Shown: piece after piece, positions 17,266 to 25,828 of the stretch
Layout of the letters: the number at the start of each line of letters is the position of its first letter
Position numbering within the stretch: position 1 is the stretch's first letter
Origin: Streptomyces sp. NBC_01268
GTDB lineage: Bacteria; Actinomycetota; Actinomycetes; Streptomycetales; Streptomycetaceae
DNA: 64,000 bases
Direction of reading: 5' to 3'
Assembly: GCF_036240795.1 (NCBI RefSeq)
Contig: NZ_CP108454.1
Location: forward strand, 4,278,001-4,342,000
The notes under the pieces: model-generated
The model's database searches: none
Seen by the model: only the letters and a program-made list of their open reading frames with translations
What the model was told of the DNA's origin: nothing
Translations under genes and position numbers: made by a program

Positions 17266-17907
17266 TCACGTCCTCAGCGCGGCCGCCAGCAGTCCAAAGA
17301 CATGGTCCGTCTCCGGCACCAGCGTGGCCTCGATCTCGGCGTCCGTGTGTCCGGCCAGGGTGAGTTCCTGGATGCGGCGGAACAGAAGCCGGTCGGCGGC
17401 GGCGATCTGCGCGGCGGCGGCACGGGACGCGATGTCCTGGTCGCCGGCCGGGGCTCCGGCGGCGGAGTCCTGGTCCGCCGCGAGCAGCGCCTCGGCGAGC
17501 GCCTCCTCGCGCAGGTCGTGCAGCTCGCGCACCCGCGCGGTCAGGGTCGGGCTGTCGGCGACCATGCGGGCGAACTCGACGCCGGTGAAACCGGCGACGG
17601 GGCTGTGCTCCGCGAGCGTCGCGCGGAACGCCCGTTCCAGCGCGCTCAGCGGCGCCTCGTCCGGTTCGCGGGCGGCGACGGTACGGGCCAGGGCTCCGGT
17701 GAAGGCCTCGTGGTGGTCGAGGGCCAGGTCTTCCTTGCGCGGGAAGTAGTTGGTGACGGTCTTCTTGGCCACGCGGGCGGCGTGGGCGATCTCGGTGATG
17801 GTGGTCTGTTCGAAGCCCTGCTCGATGAAGAGCCGGGTGGCGCAGTCGGAGATCAGCTGCCTGGTCTCCTGCTTCTTGGACTCACGGAGTCCCAGCTCGC
17901 TACTCAT
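17266..17907 (-). CDS. TetR-family repressor next to a VOC gene
   Basis: A 213-residue TetR regulator. The helix-turn-helix spans about residues 10-58 (ISDCATRLFIEQGFEQTTITEIAHAARVAKKTVTNYFPRK). The KKTVTNYFPRKEDL recognition block is typical of a large Streptomyces group. The C-terminal domain has TetR_C-like helices with no ligand clue. It is divergent from the VOC gene, with paired TTAC-N7-GCAAA sites between them. Confidence 0.92.
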   Translation of the reverse strand: MSSELGLRESKKQETRQLISDCATRLFIEQGFEQTTITEIAHAARVAKKTVTNYFPRKEDLALDHHEAFTGALARTVAAREPDEAPLSALERAFRATLAEHSPVAGFTGVEFARMVADSPTLTARVRELHDLREEALAEALLAADQDSAAGAPAGDQDIASRAAAAQIAAADRLLFRRIQELTLAGHTDAEIEATLVPETDHVFGLLAAALRT

Positions 17908-17916
17908 GGGCGAATC

Positions 17917-17984
17917 TTACACCGGTGGCAAAAATACTCTTGACCACTCGACTCGCCTCTGCGTAAAGTTACGTCCGTAGCAAA
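17917..17984. promoter_or_regulatory. direct-repeat operators and VOC promoter
   Basis: TTAC-N7-GCAAA occurs at 17917-17932 and at 17969-17984, 52 bp apart in the same orientation. Between them TTGACC (17940-17945), 18 bp, TAAAGT (17964-17969) is a good promoter toward the VOC gene. The second site covers its start point and the first abuts the TetR start. Confidence 0.6.
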
Positions 17985-18093
17985 GGTCGCCCTGGCGTCC
18001 GGCCTGGGCGATCCGATTCCGCGCGATGGGTGATCAGGGATCAGCGAGCCCTGATCTCCGATCAAGACCCACCCCGACCGACCGAGGAGCACC

Positions 18094-18483
18094 TTGAACG
18101 TCACCACCTCCACCCTCTCCCTCACCGTCGCCGACGTGGACGCCTCACGCGACTTCTTCTGCACCCACCTCGGATACGAGGTCGCCATGGCCGCCGACGG
18201 CTTCGCCTCCCTCACTCGGGGCGAGGAGGACGCGGCCGCGGACATCGTGCTGTTGCGCACCGGCATCGAGGTGCTCCCGCCCGAGCAGCGCGACCGGCAG
18301 GCCGGGGGCCTGATCCTCGCGCTGACCGTCAGCGGCCTCGACGCCGAGGAGCGCCGGCTGCGGGAGGCGGGCGCGCCCATCACGATGCCGCTGCGCGAAG
18401 AGCCCTGGGGCGAGCGCCTGTTCCAGATGACGGACCCGAACGGCATAGTCGTCCAGCTCGTCGAATGGACGAGCCAGGTCTGA
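18094..18483 (+). CDS. VOC-family (glyoxalase/bleomycin-resistance fold) protein
   Basis: A 129-residue vicinal-oxygen-chelate protein with paired beta-alpha-beta-beta-beta modules: LSLTVADVDASRDFFCTHLGYEV in the first, LFQMTDPNGIVVQLVEW with the C-terminal Glu metal ligand in the second. Members bind metals or antibiotics. TTG start with GAGGAG 4 nt upstream. It is divergent from a TetR gene that probably represses it; the function could be resistance or a dioxygenase/isomerase. Confidence 0.88.
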   Translation: MNVTTSTLSLTVADVDASRDFFCTHLGYEVAMAADGFASLTRGEEDAAADIVLLRTGIEVLPPEQRDRQAGGLILALTVSGLDAEERRLREAGAPITMPLREEPWGERLFQMTDPNGIVVQLVEWTSQV

Positions 18484-18648
18484 CCCCTTCCCCGCACCGA
18501 CACAGGCGGGCACGCGCACAACCACCGCCACGGGCACAGTCATAGGCGCGGCCACCGGCACGGCCACCCGGCACCCGCTCCACCCCCACGGGCTACCCTC
18601 ACCACGCTCAACACCCACGTAATCTCGCCCCGTTGTCACGGAGACACC

Positions 18649-19530
18649 TTGTCGATACGCATCACCGCCCTGACCGACCCCGAGCCGACCGCCATCGGCC
18701 GCCGCCTGGCCTGGCTGGCCTCGGCGGCGGACGGCACCCCCCTCGGGTCCGCGTTCCTCCGCCTGTTCGCGAAGGAAGGCCAGCGTCACCTCGCCGAGCT
18801 GGACCTCCAGGTCCACCCGGCCGAGCGGCGCCACGGGGTGGGCTCGCTGCTGCTGGACGCTGCGGTCGAGGCCGCGCGGCTGGACGGCAGGCGCAGCCTC
18901 GTCGCCCAGGCCGAGGCGGAGTCACCGGGGGCGGCGTTCCTGGCGGCGCGGGAGTTCGGGGTCGCGATGACCCTCACGTACGCCCGGCTCGTGCCCGCCG
19001 ACGCGGACCTGCCCGCCCTCACCGCGCTCGTCGAGAAGGCGCCCGAGGGCTACCGGCTCGTGGAGTGGGAGGGGATGGTCCCGGAGGAGCTCGCGGAGAC
19101 CTTCGTGGCCTCACGACGGGCGATGGACGACATGCCGATGGGCGCGGTCGACTACGGCACGGTCGTCTGGGACCTCGACCGCGTACGGGCGGCCGCCGGT
19201 GCCGTCGCCGGGCGCGGGGACGTCCTGCACACCGTCGCGGCCGTCGATGTCTCGGACGGCTCCATAGCCGGCTTCACCGAGCTCGTGGTCCCCGGCAGCG
19301 GTACGGGCGACGCCCAGCACTACGGCACCGGCGTCCTCCCCGAGCACCGCGGTCACGGGCTGGCCCGCTGGATGAAGGCGGCGGCGATCGTCCAGGCCCG
19401 TGAGACGTACCCGAAGCTGGGCGGCCTGCTGACGGACACGGCCGACAACAACCCGTACATGCGCCGGGTCAACGACGCACTCGGGTACCTGCCGACGCAC
19501 GCGGCCCACGAGTTCCAGCGCGACCTGTAG
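18649..19530 (+). CDS. tandem-domain GNAT acetyltransferase
   Basis: A 293-residue protein with two GNAT modules. The N-terminal one has AELDLQVHPAERRHGVGSLLL, with the RRHGVG acetyl-CoA loop. The C-terminal one has HYGTGVLPEHRGHGLARWMK and ends TDNNPYMRRVNDALGYLP-like, a pattern of mycothiol synthase-like and other tandem GNATs. TTG start, with CACGGAGACACC preceding. Substrate unknown; the N-terminal domain is possibly the degenerate one. Confidence 0.87.
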   Translation: MSIRITALTDPEPTAIGRRLAWLASAADGTPLGSAFLRLFAKEGQRHLAELDLQVHPAERRHGVGSLLLDAAVEAARLDGRRSLVAQAEAESPGAAFLAAREFGVAMTLTYARLVPADADLPALTALVEKAPEGYRLVEWEGMVPEELAETFVASRRAMDDMPMGAVDYGTVVWDLDRVRAAAGAVAGRGDVLHTVAAVDVSDGSIAGFTELVVPGSGTGDAQHYGTGVLPEHRGHGLARWMKAAAIVQARETYPKLGGLLTDTADNNPYMRRVNDALGYLPTHAAHEFQRDL

Positions 19531-19622
19531 GCGTCCGCCGTCCTCGCCGTGCCTCACAGCTCACTCCGCCCACCCTGCCCAACCGGCCCACCCGGCCCGC
19601 GAGCCCCGTACTGATCGGGTGA

Positions 19623-19889
19623 AGGCCGGGGCGGGTCCGTGAGACGGCGCCGTGCACCGCGTCGCTCGACGTCGCGATCGTGGTGAAGGCGCCGCTGACG
19701 TATCTGCCGCAGATCACGAACTCCGCCGAGGTCGCCGGCGGCACGCCCGACCCGGGACCGGGCAATGATGCCGGCGGCACGCCCGACCCGGGACCGGGCA
19801 ACGACGCCGGCGGCACGCCCGACCCGGGACCGGGCAACGACGCCGTCACCATCGACACGCGGCCGAACCGACCGACCCCGCGCGGGTGA
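19623..19889 (+). pseudogene. decayed C-terminal DUF11-like repeat fragment
   Basis: An open frame without its own convincing start encodes ASLDVAIVVKAPLTYLPQ and then ITNSAEVAGGTPDPGPGNDA. This reads as the final strands of a DUF11 (surface adhesin) repeat, whose usual end is LTNTATVT..TPDPNPGNN. It contains three 12-residue GGTPDPGPGNDA repeats and stops at 19889. No signal peptide, upstream repeats or cell-wall anchor are present, so it looks like the remnant of a large surface-protein gene. Confidence 0.55.
19734..19841. repeat. three 36-bp tandem repeats
   Basis: Three copies of a 36-bp unit beginning GCCGGCGGCACGCCCGACCC are almost identical (the first ends AATGAT, the others AACGAC). 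They encode 12 residues each within the DUF11-like remnant. A likely strain-variable minisatellite. Confidence 0.93.
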
Positions 19890-19942
19890 TCATGCGGCGT
19901 GCCTGCGTGAACGGGCCCGGCGCGGTTGTCGAGGATGCGCGC

Positions 19943-20503
19943 ATGCGCCTTTCCACCTCGCTGCCGCGCCGTGCCCTGCTGCCCTTCGTGGCGGCCGTCG
20001 CCCTCCTGACCGCCGCCGGGTCCACCTCGGCGACCGCGGCGGAAGCATGCGGTTCGATCATCACTGCCCCGCTCGCCCCGCCGGCGGCGGCCGACGACCC
20101 CTGTCCCAGCGCCGACCCGGTGGTGTGCCGCATCCGCGTCATGCCGATGGACCAGAAGGTCGACGCCCAGCGGACCCGCATCCGCTATCACGAGCTCCTG
20201 GAGGACATGCACCGCACCGAGGCCGACATGCGCGAGGCGGGCTACACCGAGGAGGAGATCGCCCGCGAGCTGGTCGACATGCGCAACCAGGCGAAGGAGA
20301 TCACCCGCGCGGGCATGACCCCTGAGGAGGTCCGCGTCCTGGAGGAGCGCAACCAGGCCAAGTACGGCAACCCCCTGGGTCCCACGGCCGACCAGCTCCA
20401 CGCGAAGTACGGCTCCTGGGAGCAGGTGACCGACGCGTCCATGCGCACCAGCTACGCCGTCGACCGCGAGCTCAGCCTCGAGTACCGCCCCTGCCCGGTG
20501 TAG
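19943..20503 (+). CDS. secreted hypothetical protein
   Basis: A 186-residue protein with a Sec signal peptide (MRLSTSLPRRALLPFVAAV..ATAAEA) and no recognised domain. The mature part has a Pro/Ala-rich start with CGSIITAP and DDPCPSADPVVCRIRV, then a helical, charged region of about 90 residues (MHRTEADMREAGYTEEEIARELVDMRNQAKEI-type) and a C-terminal Cys. Cysteines at both ends may pair. The ATG at 19943 is chosen because it begins the signal sequence. Function unknown. Confidence 0.78.
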   Translation: MRLSTSLPRRALLPFVAAVALLTAAGSTSATAAEACGSIITAPLAPPAAADDPCPSADPVVCRIRVMPMDQKVDAQRTRIRYHELLEDMHRTEADMREAGYTEEEIARELVDMRNQAKEITRAGMTPEEVRVLEERNQAKYGNPLGPTADQLHAKYGSWEQVTDASMRTSYAVDRELSLEYRPCPV

Positions 20504-20585
20504 TCCGTGATGCCCGGAGCGGCGGGCCGGACCGCTGACGCCGACACCGCCCCGACCCCTCGTCCCCCGCCCGGCCTCCTCGGGG

Positions 20586-21353
20586 TCAGGCCGGGTACGT
20601 GATCGAGCCCAGTGGAGGACAGGGGGCGAGGGCGGTCCCGGCGCCGGGGCGCTCGACGAAGGCGCGGGCCTCGGCGGCCCGTCTGCGGCGGGTCTCCAGC
20701 TCGTCGGCATGCCAGGCGTCGGACCTGGCGCGCGGGAGGTCCCAGGTACCGTCGATGAGATCGAGGCTGGTGTTGCCGGCGCTGCGCTGGAACTCCGCCT
20801 TCATGGCGGTCTGCTGGAGGGCGCTCTGGATCGCGGCGAGGTCGACGCGGGTGATCAGGACGCCGACGGTGTGCGGCTCGCGGGTGGGCAGGGGGGCCTG
20901 CGGGAGCATGGACACCCCGGTGTCGAGGCGCCCGATGTTGTCGACCGTGGCGTCCTGCGCGTCCCGCACCGCGATCTGCATCTCCCGGTGCAGCCAGAAG
21001 AACTCGTCGAGGTCCCCCTGGGTAATGCGCATGCGCTGGTAGAGGGCCTGGAACCGGGGATCGTGGTGCAGCGGACGCACGGGGGGCACGTGCAGTGCCA
21101 CGCAGTCGTTGTAGCCGGCGTCCACCGCGGCTTCGAGGTGGGAGACCGCCCGGTCCGCCTGCCCCGTCATGAGGGCCGACCCGCCGAGGTTCACGTGGCA
21201 CGCGGCGGCTATCCACATGCCGTCGGGCCCGAGCCTCGCGGCGCGCTCCACGAGGTCGTGGAGTCCCGCGGCCCCTGCGGTGGGCCCCTCGGTCAGCTGC
21301 GTCACGAGCAGCTGGTGCAGGCGGGCGACCAGTGAGTTGACGGTGTCGGCCAT
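20586..21353 (-). CDS. hypothetical TPR-like protein
   Basis: A 255-residue cytoplasmic protein. Residues about 45-85 (AACHVNLGGSALMTGQADRAVSHLEAAVDAGY) read as a tetratricopeptide-like hairpin, followed by PRFQALYQRMRITQGDLDEFFWLHREMQIA. The C-terminal third is Arg-rich and helical, with no catalytic motif seen. The ATG has GAGGAG 5 nt upstream. It sits just beyond the 3' side of tRNA-Ser, where foreign genes often insert, but base composition is unremarkable. Confidence 0.75.
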   Translation of the reverse strand: MADTVNSLVARLHQLLVTQLTEGPTAGAAGLHDLVERAARLGPDGMWIAAACHVNLGGSALMTGQADRAVSHLEAAVDAGYNDCVALHVPPVRPLHHDPRFQALYQRMRITQGDLDEFFWLHREMQIAVRDAQDATVDNIGRLDTGVSMLPQAPLPTREPHTVGVLITRVDLAAIQSALQQTAMKAEFQRSAGNTSLDLIDGTWDLPRARSDAWHADELETRRRRAAEARAFVERPGAGTALAPCPPLGSITYPA

Positions 21354-21485
21354 GGATCTCCTCGGACCTCGACGGTGAAGAGCGAAGGGACCGTGCCGCG
21401 TCCGTGGACGTGGGCGGTCCCGTGGAGATGACGGGCGGACGGGGGCAACGGTTCCTGCCGGCCCACCGTGTCGGAGGCCGCGAGA

Positions 21486-21557
21486 CGACGAAGGCTGCGA
21501 GATTCGAACTCGTGAGGGGTTGCCCCCACACGCTTTCCATCCGAAGCCTTCCGTCGC
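21486..21557 (-). other. truncated tRNA-Ser-derived element inside a long stem
   Basis: Positions 21498-21539 repeat 42 of 43 nt of tRNA-Ser (21738-21780), covering the T arm, the long variable arm and the anticodon-loop 3' half; the D arm is absent. The segment is enclosed by a new stem, GAAGGCT/AGCCTTC (21490-21496 with 21545-21551), extended by CGAC/GTCG with one bulge. The acceptor sequence differs from that of tRNA-Ser. It could be a pseudo-tRNA, an integration scar or a structured RNA. Confidence 0.7.
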
Positions 21558-21668
21558 TGTCAGGCCAGACCGGCGCACGATCGGCCAGGGTCTCCAGCAC
21601 GGCGTCGAGTTCCCGAGCGGTGCTGGGTGTCGTCGCTCCCAGCGCCTTCGCGTGCCCTGACGGGAAAC

Positions 21669-21706
21669 GTCGAAGGGCCCCACCGCGAACGGTGGGGCCC
21701 TTCGAC
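21669..21706 (-). terminator. terminator downstream of tRNA-Ser
   Basis: A 16-bp perfect stem (GTCGAAGGGCCCCACC and complement) with a 6-nt loop, 20 nt beyond the tRNA 3' end on the minus strand, followed by ACGTTTCCC. Confidence 0.85.
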
Positions 21707-21725
21707 ATCGTGCCCGGTGAGGCAC

Positions 21726-21813
21726 TGGCGGAGGATACGAGATTCGAACTCGTGAGGGGTTGCCCCCAACACGCTTTCCAAGCGTGCGCCCTAGGCCACT
21801 AGGCGAATCCTCC
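21726..21813 (-). tRNA. tRNA-Ser(GGA)
   Basis: Class II tRNA. Acceptor GGAGGAT/ATCCTCC, anticodon loop containing GGA, a long variable arm (TTGGGGGCAACCCC) and T loop GTTCGAATC. Discriminator G and an encoded CCA end at 21726. Confidence 0.97.
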
Positions 21814-21932
21814 GGGGAGAACATTACATGACCGGAGGGGGTGCTCGCGCACACGATTCGGAGCGGGGGTCGGCGAAGGGCGCAGGTCGACGGGGGTGGC
21901 GGGGGAGGGGCTGGGATCGGGTACTCTGGGCG

Positions 21933-22022
21933 GAGCCCCTCACGTGGCGCTATCTGACTGAACTCCCCCAGGGCCGGAAGGCAGCAAGGGTAGGTCGGCT
22001 CTGGCGGGTGCGTGGGGGGCGC
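21933..22022 (+). ncRNA. ffs: small bacterial SRP RNA (4.5S-type)
   Basis: The conserved SRP domain GGGCCGGAAGGCAGCAAGGG (GGAA tetraloop and the Ffh-binding internal loop) lies at 21971-21990. The ends pair as GCCCCTCACG (21935-21944) with CGTGGGGGGC (22011-22020). TACTCT at 21922-21927 is a suitable -10 box. The position just upstream of dnaX is the conserved actinobacterial arrangement. End coordinates are estimated. Confidence 0.92.
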
Positions 22023-22079
22023 TTGCGTTCCCGGGTCGTCGTTCCCGGGTTGTCGGTGGGCGCCTATAACCTCGTATAC

Positions 22080-24215
22080 GTGTCGTCTCTCGCGCTGTAC
22101 CGCCGCTACCGCCCCGAGTCCTTCGCCGAGGTCATCGGGCAGGAGCATGTCACCGACCCGCTGCAGCAGGCGCTGCGGAACAACCGGGTCAATCACGCGT
22201 ACCTGTTCAGCGGCCCCCGTGGATGTGGCAAGACGACCAGCGCGCGGATCCTGGCGCGCTGTCTGAACTGTGAGAAGGGTCCCACCCCCACCCCGTGCGG
22301 GGAGTGCCAGTCCTGTCTCGACCTCGCGCGCAACGGCCCGGGCTCCATCGACGTCATCGAGATCGACGCGGCCTCGCACGGTGGCGTGGACGACGCCCGT
22401 GACCTGCGGGAGAAGGCCTTCTTCGGGCCCGCCTCCAGCCGCTACAAGATCTACATCATCGACGAGGCGCACATGGTCACCTCGGCGGGCTTCAACGCCC
22501 TGCTGAAGGTGGTCGAGGAGCCGCCGGAGCACCTCAAGTTCATCTTCGCGACGACCGAGCCCGAGAAGGTCATCGGCACCATCCGGTCGCGCACGCACCA
22601 CTACCCCTTCCGGCTCGTCCCGCCCGGCACCCTCCGGGAGTACCTGGGCGAGGTCTGCGGCCGCGAGGGCATCCCCGTCGAGGACGGCGTGCTGCCGCTC
22701 GTCGTGCGGGCCGGTGCCGGTTCGGTGCGTGACTCGATGTCGGTGATGGACCAGCTCCTCGCGGGCGCCACAGACGTGGGTGTGACGTACGCGATGGCGA
22801 CCTCCCTGCTCGGCTACACCGACGGGTCCCTGCTCGACTCGGTGGTGGACTCCTTCGCCTCCGGCGACGGGGCCGCGGCCTTCGAGGTCGTCGACCGGGT
22901 CATCGAGGGGGGCAACGACCCCCGGCGGTTCGTCGCCGACCTCCTGGAGCGGCTGCGCGACCTGGTGATCCTCGCGGCCGTACCCGACGCCGCGGAGAAG
23001 GGGCTCGTCGACGCCCCGGTGGACGTCATCGAGCGGATGCAGGCGCAGGCCTCCGTCTTCGGCGCCGCCGAGCTCAGCCGGGCCGCCGACCTCGTCAACG
23101 CCGGGCTGACCGAGATGCGCGGCGCGACCTCGCCCCGGCTCCAGCTGGAGCTGATCTGCGCGCGCGTGCTGCTGCCCGCCGCCTTCGACGACGAGCGCTC
23201 GATGCAGGCGCGGCTCGACCGGCTGGAGCGCGGTGCCGCCGCCGCGCCGGCGCCCGTGTTCACGACCAGCTCGCCCGCGCCGCAGATGGGGTACGTGCCG
23301 TCGGCCGAGGCGCATGTCCCGCCGCCCGTCGCCCCCGTGCCGCAGGCCGCCCCCATGCCGCCCGCACCCGTGCCCGCCCCCGTTCAGCCCGAACCCGCCG
23401 CGTACCAGCAGGCCCCCGCGCCCCAGCCGGAGGCCGCCGACGCGCCGCGCCCCGGTGCCTGGCCCGGGGCCGCCAAGCCCGGCGGCGGTGCGCCCGGCGC
23501 CTGGCCGGGAGCCGCCGTGCCCGCGGCGGCGCCCGTGCAGCAGGCCCCGGCCTCCGCCCCGCAGGCCGCCGCCCAGCCCGCCGCCCCGGCGGCCGGAGGC
23601 AGCATGGCCGCGGGCGCCGCCCAGGTGCGCAACATGTGGCCGCAGATCCTGGAGGCGGTCAAGGGCCGGCGGCGTTTCACCTGGATCCTGCTCTCGCAGA
23701 ACGCCCAGGTCGCCGGCTTCGACGGCACCACCCTCCAGCTCGGCTTCCTCAACGCGGGCGCCCGGGACAACTTCGCGAGCAGCGGCAGCGAGGACGTGCT
23801 GAAGGCCGCCCTCGCCGAGCAGTTCAACGTGAACTGGCGCGTCGAGGCGATCATCGACCCCTCAGGCGGTGCCGCCGCGCCGCCCGGCGCCGGAGGGTTC
23901 TCCGGCGGGGGCGCTCCCGGCGGCGGTTTCGGCGGTGGCGGCTTCGGCGGCCGACCGGCCGCGCCCGCTCCCGCGCAGGCCGCACCGCCCGTGCAGCAGG
24001 CCCCGGCTCCGGCCCCCGCTCCCGTGCAGGCCCCGCCGCCGGTCCAGCAGGCCCCGGCCCCCGTCCACACGCCGCAGGCGCCGCCGCCCGTCGCGCCCGA
24101 GGACGACGTGCCGGAGGAGGACGATCCGGACCTCGTGGACTCCGCGCTCTCCGGCCACGACCTGATCGTGCGCGAGCTCGGCGCGACGGTCCTGGAGGAA
24201 TACACCAACGAGTAG
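22080..24215 (+). CDS. dnaX: DNA polymerase III gamma/tau subunit
   Basis: A 711-residue clamp-loader subunit. It starts SSLALYRRYRPESFAEVIGQ. Walker A is GPRGCGKTT, the zinc module is CLNC..CGECQSC, the Walker B/DExx is IIDEAHM, and the SRC-like region is IRSRTHHYPFRL. The AAA+ and helical domains end near residue 380. Two Pro/Ala/Gln-rich linkers flank the C-terminal tau-type domain (MWPQILEAVKGRRRFTWILLS). GTG start, 9 nt after TATAAC, suggests a leaderless message. No slippery heptamer for a programmed frameshift was seen, so a single product is expected. Confidence 0.97.
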   Translation: MSSLALYRRYRPESFAEVIGQEHVTDPLQQALRNNRVNHAYLFSGPRGCGKTTSARILARCLNCEKGPTPTPCGECQSCLDLARNGPGSIDVIEIDAASHGGVDDARDLREKAFFGPASSRYKIYIIDEAHMVTSAGFNALLKVVEEPPEHLKFIFATTEPEKVIGTIRSRTHHYPFRLVPPGTLREYLGEVCGREGIPVEDGVLPLVVRAGAGSVRDSMSVMDQLLAGATDVGVTYAMATSLLGYTDGSLLDSVVDSFASGDGAAAFEVVDRVIEGGNDPRRFVADLLERLRDLVILAAVPDAAEKGLVDAPVDVIERMQAQASVFGAAELSRAADLVNAGLTEMRGATSPRLQLELICARVLLPAAFDDERSMQARLDRLERGAAAAPAPVFTTSSPAPQMGYVPSAEAHVPPPVAPVPQAAPMPPAPVPAPVQPEPAAYQQAPAPQPEAADAPRPGAWPGAAKPGGGAPGAWPGAAVPAAAPVQQAPASAPQAAAQPAAPAAGGSMAAGAAQVRNMWPQILEAVKGRRRFTWILLSQNAQVAGFDGTTLQLGFLNAGARDNFASSGSEDVLKAALAEQFNVNWRVEAIIDPSGGAAAPPGAGGFSGGGAPGGGFGGGGFGGRPAAPAPAQAAPPVQQAPAPAPAPVQAPPPVQQAPAPVHTPQAPPPVAPEDDVPEEDDPDLVDSALSGHDLIVRELGATVLEEYTNE

Positions 24216-24276
24216 CGGCGTCTCGCTCGGTGGCCCGCACAAGGAGCACCCGGCCCCGCGGGCTACCCTGGCTGGC

Positions 24277-25527
24277 GTGAAGGTCCTCGTCATCGGCGGC
24301 GGCGCCCGCGAACATGCCCTGTGCCGCTCCCTCTCTCTCGATCCCGACGTCACCGCTCTGCACTGCGCGCCCGGCAACGCCGGAATCGCCGAGGTCGCCG
24401 AGCTGCACGCCGTCGACCAGCTCGACGGCGACGCCGTCGCCCGCCTGGCCACCGAGCTCGGCGCCGAACTCGTCGTCGTCGGCCCGGAGGCCCCGCTCGT
24501 CGCGGGCGTCGCCGACGCCGTCCGCGCCGCCGGCATCCCCGCCTTCGGCCCGTCCCAGGAGGCGGCGCTGCTGGAGGGCTCCAAGGCGTTCGCCAAGGAC
24601 GTCATGGCCGGGGCCGGCGTCCCGACCGCCCGCAGCTACGTCTGCACCACCCCCGAGGAGATCGACGAGGCGCTGGACGCCTTCGGCGCTCCGTACGTCG
24701 TGAAGGACGACGGCCTCGCCGCCGGCAAGGGCGTCGTGGTCACCGAGGACCTGGCGCAGGCCCGGGAGCACGCCCTCGCCTGCGACCGCGTCGTGATCGA
24801 GGAGTTCCTGGACGGCCCCGAGGTCTCCCTCTTCGCCATCACCGACGGCACCACCGTCCTCCCGCTCCAGCCCGCGCAGGACTTCAAGCGCGCGCTCGAC
24901 GGCGACGAGGGCCCGAACACCGGTGGCATGGGCGCCTACTCGCCGCTGCCGTGGGCCGACCCCAAGCTGGTCGACGAGGTCATGGCGACGGTCCTGCAGC
25001 CGACCGTCGACGAGCTGCGCCGCCGCGGCACCCCGTTCTCCGGTCTGCTGTACGCGGGCCTGGCGATCACCAGCCGCGGCGTGCGGGTGATCGAGTTCAA
25101 CGCGCGCTTCGGCGACCCGGAGACCCAGGTCGTGCTGGCCCGCCTCCGCACCCCGCTCGCGGGCGTCCTCCTGAACGCCGCCAACGGCACCCTCGAGGAC
25201 CAGCCGCCGCTCGCCTGGCGCGACGACGCCGCCGTGACCGTGGTCGTGGCCGCGCACAACTACCCGGGCACCCCGCGCACCGGCGACCCGATCGACGGCC
25301 TGGCCGAGGTCGCCGCGACGGACGCCCCGGAGGCGTACGTGCTGCACGCCGGCACCAAGCGGGACGGCGACGCCGTCGTCAGCGCCGGCGGCCGCGTGCT
25401 GTCGGTGACCGCCACCGGTACGGACCTGGCGCAGGCCCGTGAGCGCGCGTACGCGGCAGTCGGCCGCATCCGCCTTGACGGTTCCCAGCACCGTACGGAC
25501 ATCGCCCTCAAGGCCTCCGGGGCCTGA
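24277..25527 (+). CDS. purD: phosphoribosylamine-glycine ligase
   Basis: GAR synthetase, second step of purine synthesis: ATP-dependent joining of glycine to 5-phosphoribosylamine. It is 416 residues with the ATP-grasp fold. [16 protein letters not shown] opens the N domain, followed by [12 protein letters not shown], then [11 protein letters not shown] in the ATP-grasp and [11 protein letters not shown] with metal ligands. GTG start 7 nt after TACCCT (24264-24269), predicted leaderless. It is followed by a terminator and transcribed with, but separately from, dnaX. Confidence 0.98.
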   Translation: MKVLVIGGGAREHALCRSLSLDPDVTALHCAPGNAGIAEVAELHAVDQLDGDAVARLATELGAELVVVGPEAPLVAGVADAVRAAGIPAFGPSQEAALLEGSKAFAKDVMAGAGVPTARSYVCTTPEEIDEALDAFGAPYVVKDDGLAAGKGVVVTEDLAQAREHALACDRVVIEEFLDGPEVSLFAITDGTTVLPLQPAQDFKRALDGDEGPNTGGMGAYSPLPWADPKLVDEVMATVLQPTVDELRRRGTPFSGLLYAGLAITSRGVRVIEFNARFGDPETQVVLARLRTPLAGVLLNAANGTLEDQPPLAWRDDAAVTVVVAAHNYPGTPRTGDPIDGLAEVAATDAPEAYVLHAGTKRDGDAVVSAGGRVLSVTATGTDLAQARERAYAAVGRIRLDGSQHRTDIALKASGA

Positions 25528-25582
25528 GCGAACCGGAATCAACCGCTGTAGCGCGGGATAAAGCAGGATCAAGCAGTACGAA

Positions 25583-25616
25583 AGCGCGGCCGTGCAGTGA
25601 ACAGCACGGCCGCGCT
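25583..25616 (+). terminator. terminator after purD
   Basis: A 13-bp perfect stem (AGCGCGGCCGTGC and complement) with an 8-nt loop, 56 nt after the purD stop. Confidence 0.8.
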
Positions 25617-25780
25617 GCCGTCATCACCTTTACCCAAAGCCATTCCATCGAGTGACGGTTCGCCCGTCTGGATGACGCCGATCGAAGCCCCAACTAGGGT
25701 GCGGCGAGGGCGTTCCGACGGTGTTCCGGCACTTGGCCCACCGGCATTGCGATGTCGGTGGCGGATGCCACAGTGGGGGA

Positions 25781-25828
25781 GTGAGCAACACCGCCACGGG
25801 TAGTCCCGACGAGGGCAGGAGGGGGTGA
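25781..25828 (+). CDS. possible 15-codon leader ORF
   Basis: GTG AGC AAC ACC begins a 15-codon frame that ends TGA at 25826-25828 and so shares the A of the ATG of the next gene (TGATG). Its last codons contain the AGGAGG ribosome site of that gene. Translation of the leader could control access to that site. Small size and a weak ribosome site of its own keep confidence low. Confidence 0.3.
   Translation: MSNTATGSPDEGRRG

Larger units (their letters stand above)
21354..21725. other. 372-bp gap containing a partial tRNA-Ser copy
   Basis: No credible gene. The stretch holds the truncated tRNA-Ser-derived element (21486-21557) and the tRNA-Ser terminator (21669-21706). The remaining DNA between them encodes only short minus-strand fragments. 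Confidence 0.6.

Noticed and set aside
6845..19841. The tandem repeats at 6845-6910 and 19734-19841 considered as CRISPR arrays.
   Set aside because: Units are head-to-tail without unique spacers and no cas gene is present.
20586..21813. A complete integrative element beside tRNA-Ser.
   Set aside because: No integrase, excisionase or replication gene lies between the tRNA and its partial copy, and the duplicated block does not include the tRNA 3' end.
22080..24215. Programmed frameshift in dnaX giving a short gamma subunit.
   Set aside because: No A-rich slippery heptamer followed by a stop in the shifted frame was seen in the GC-rich linker region.
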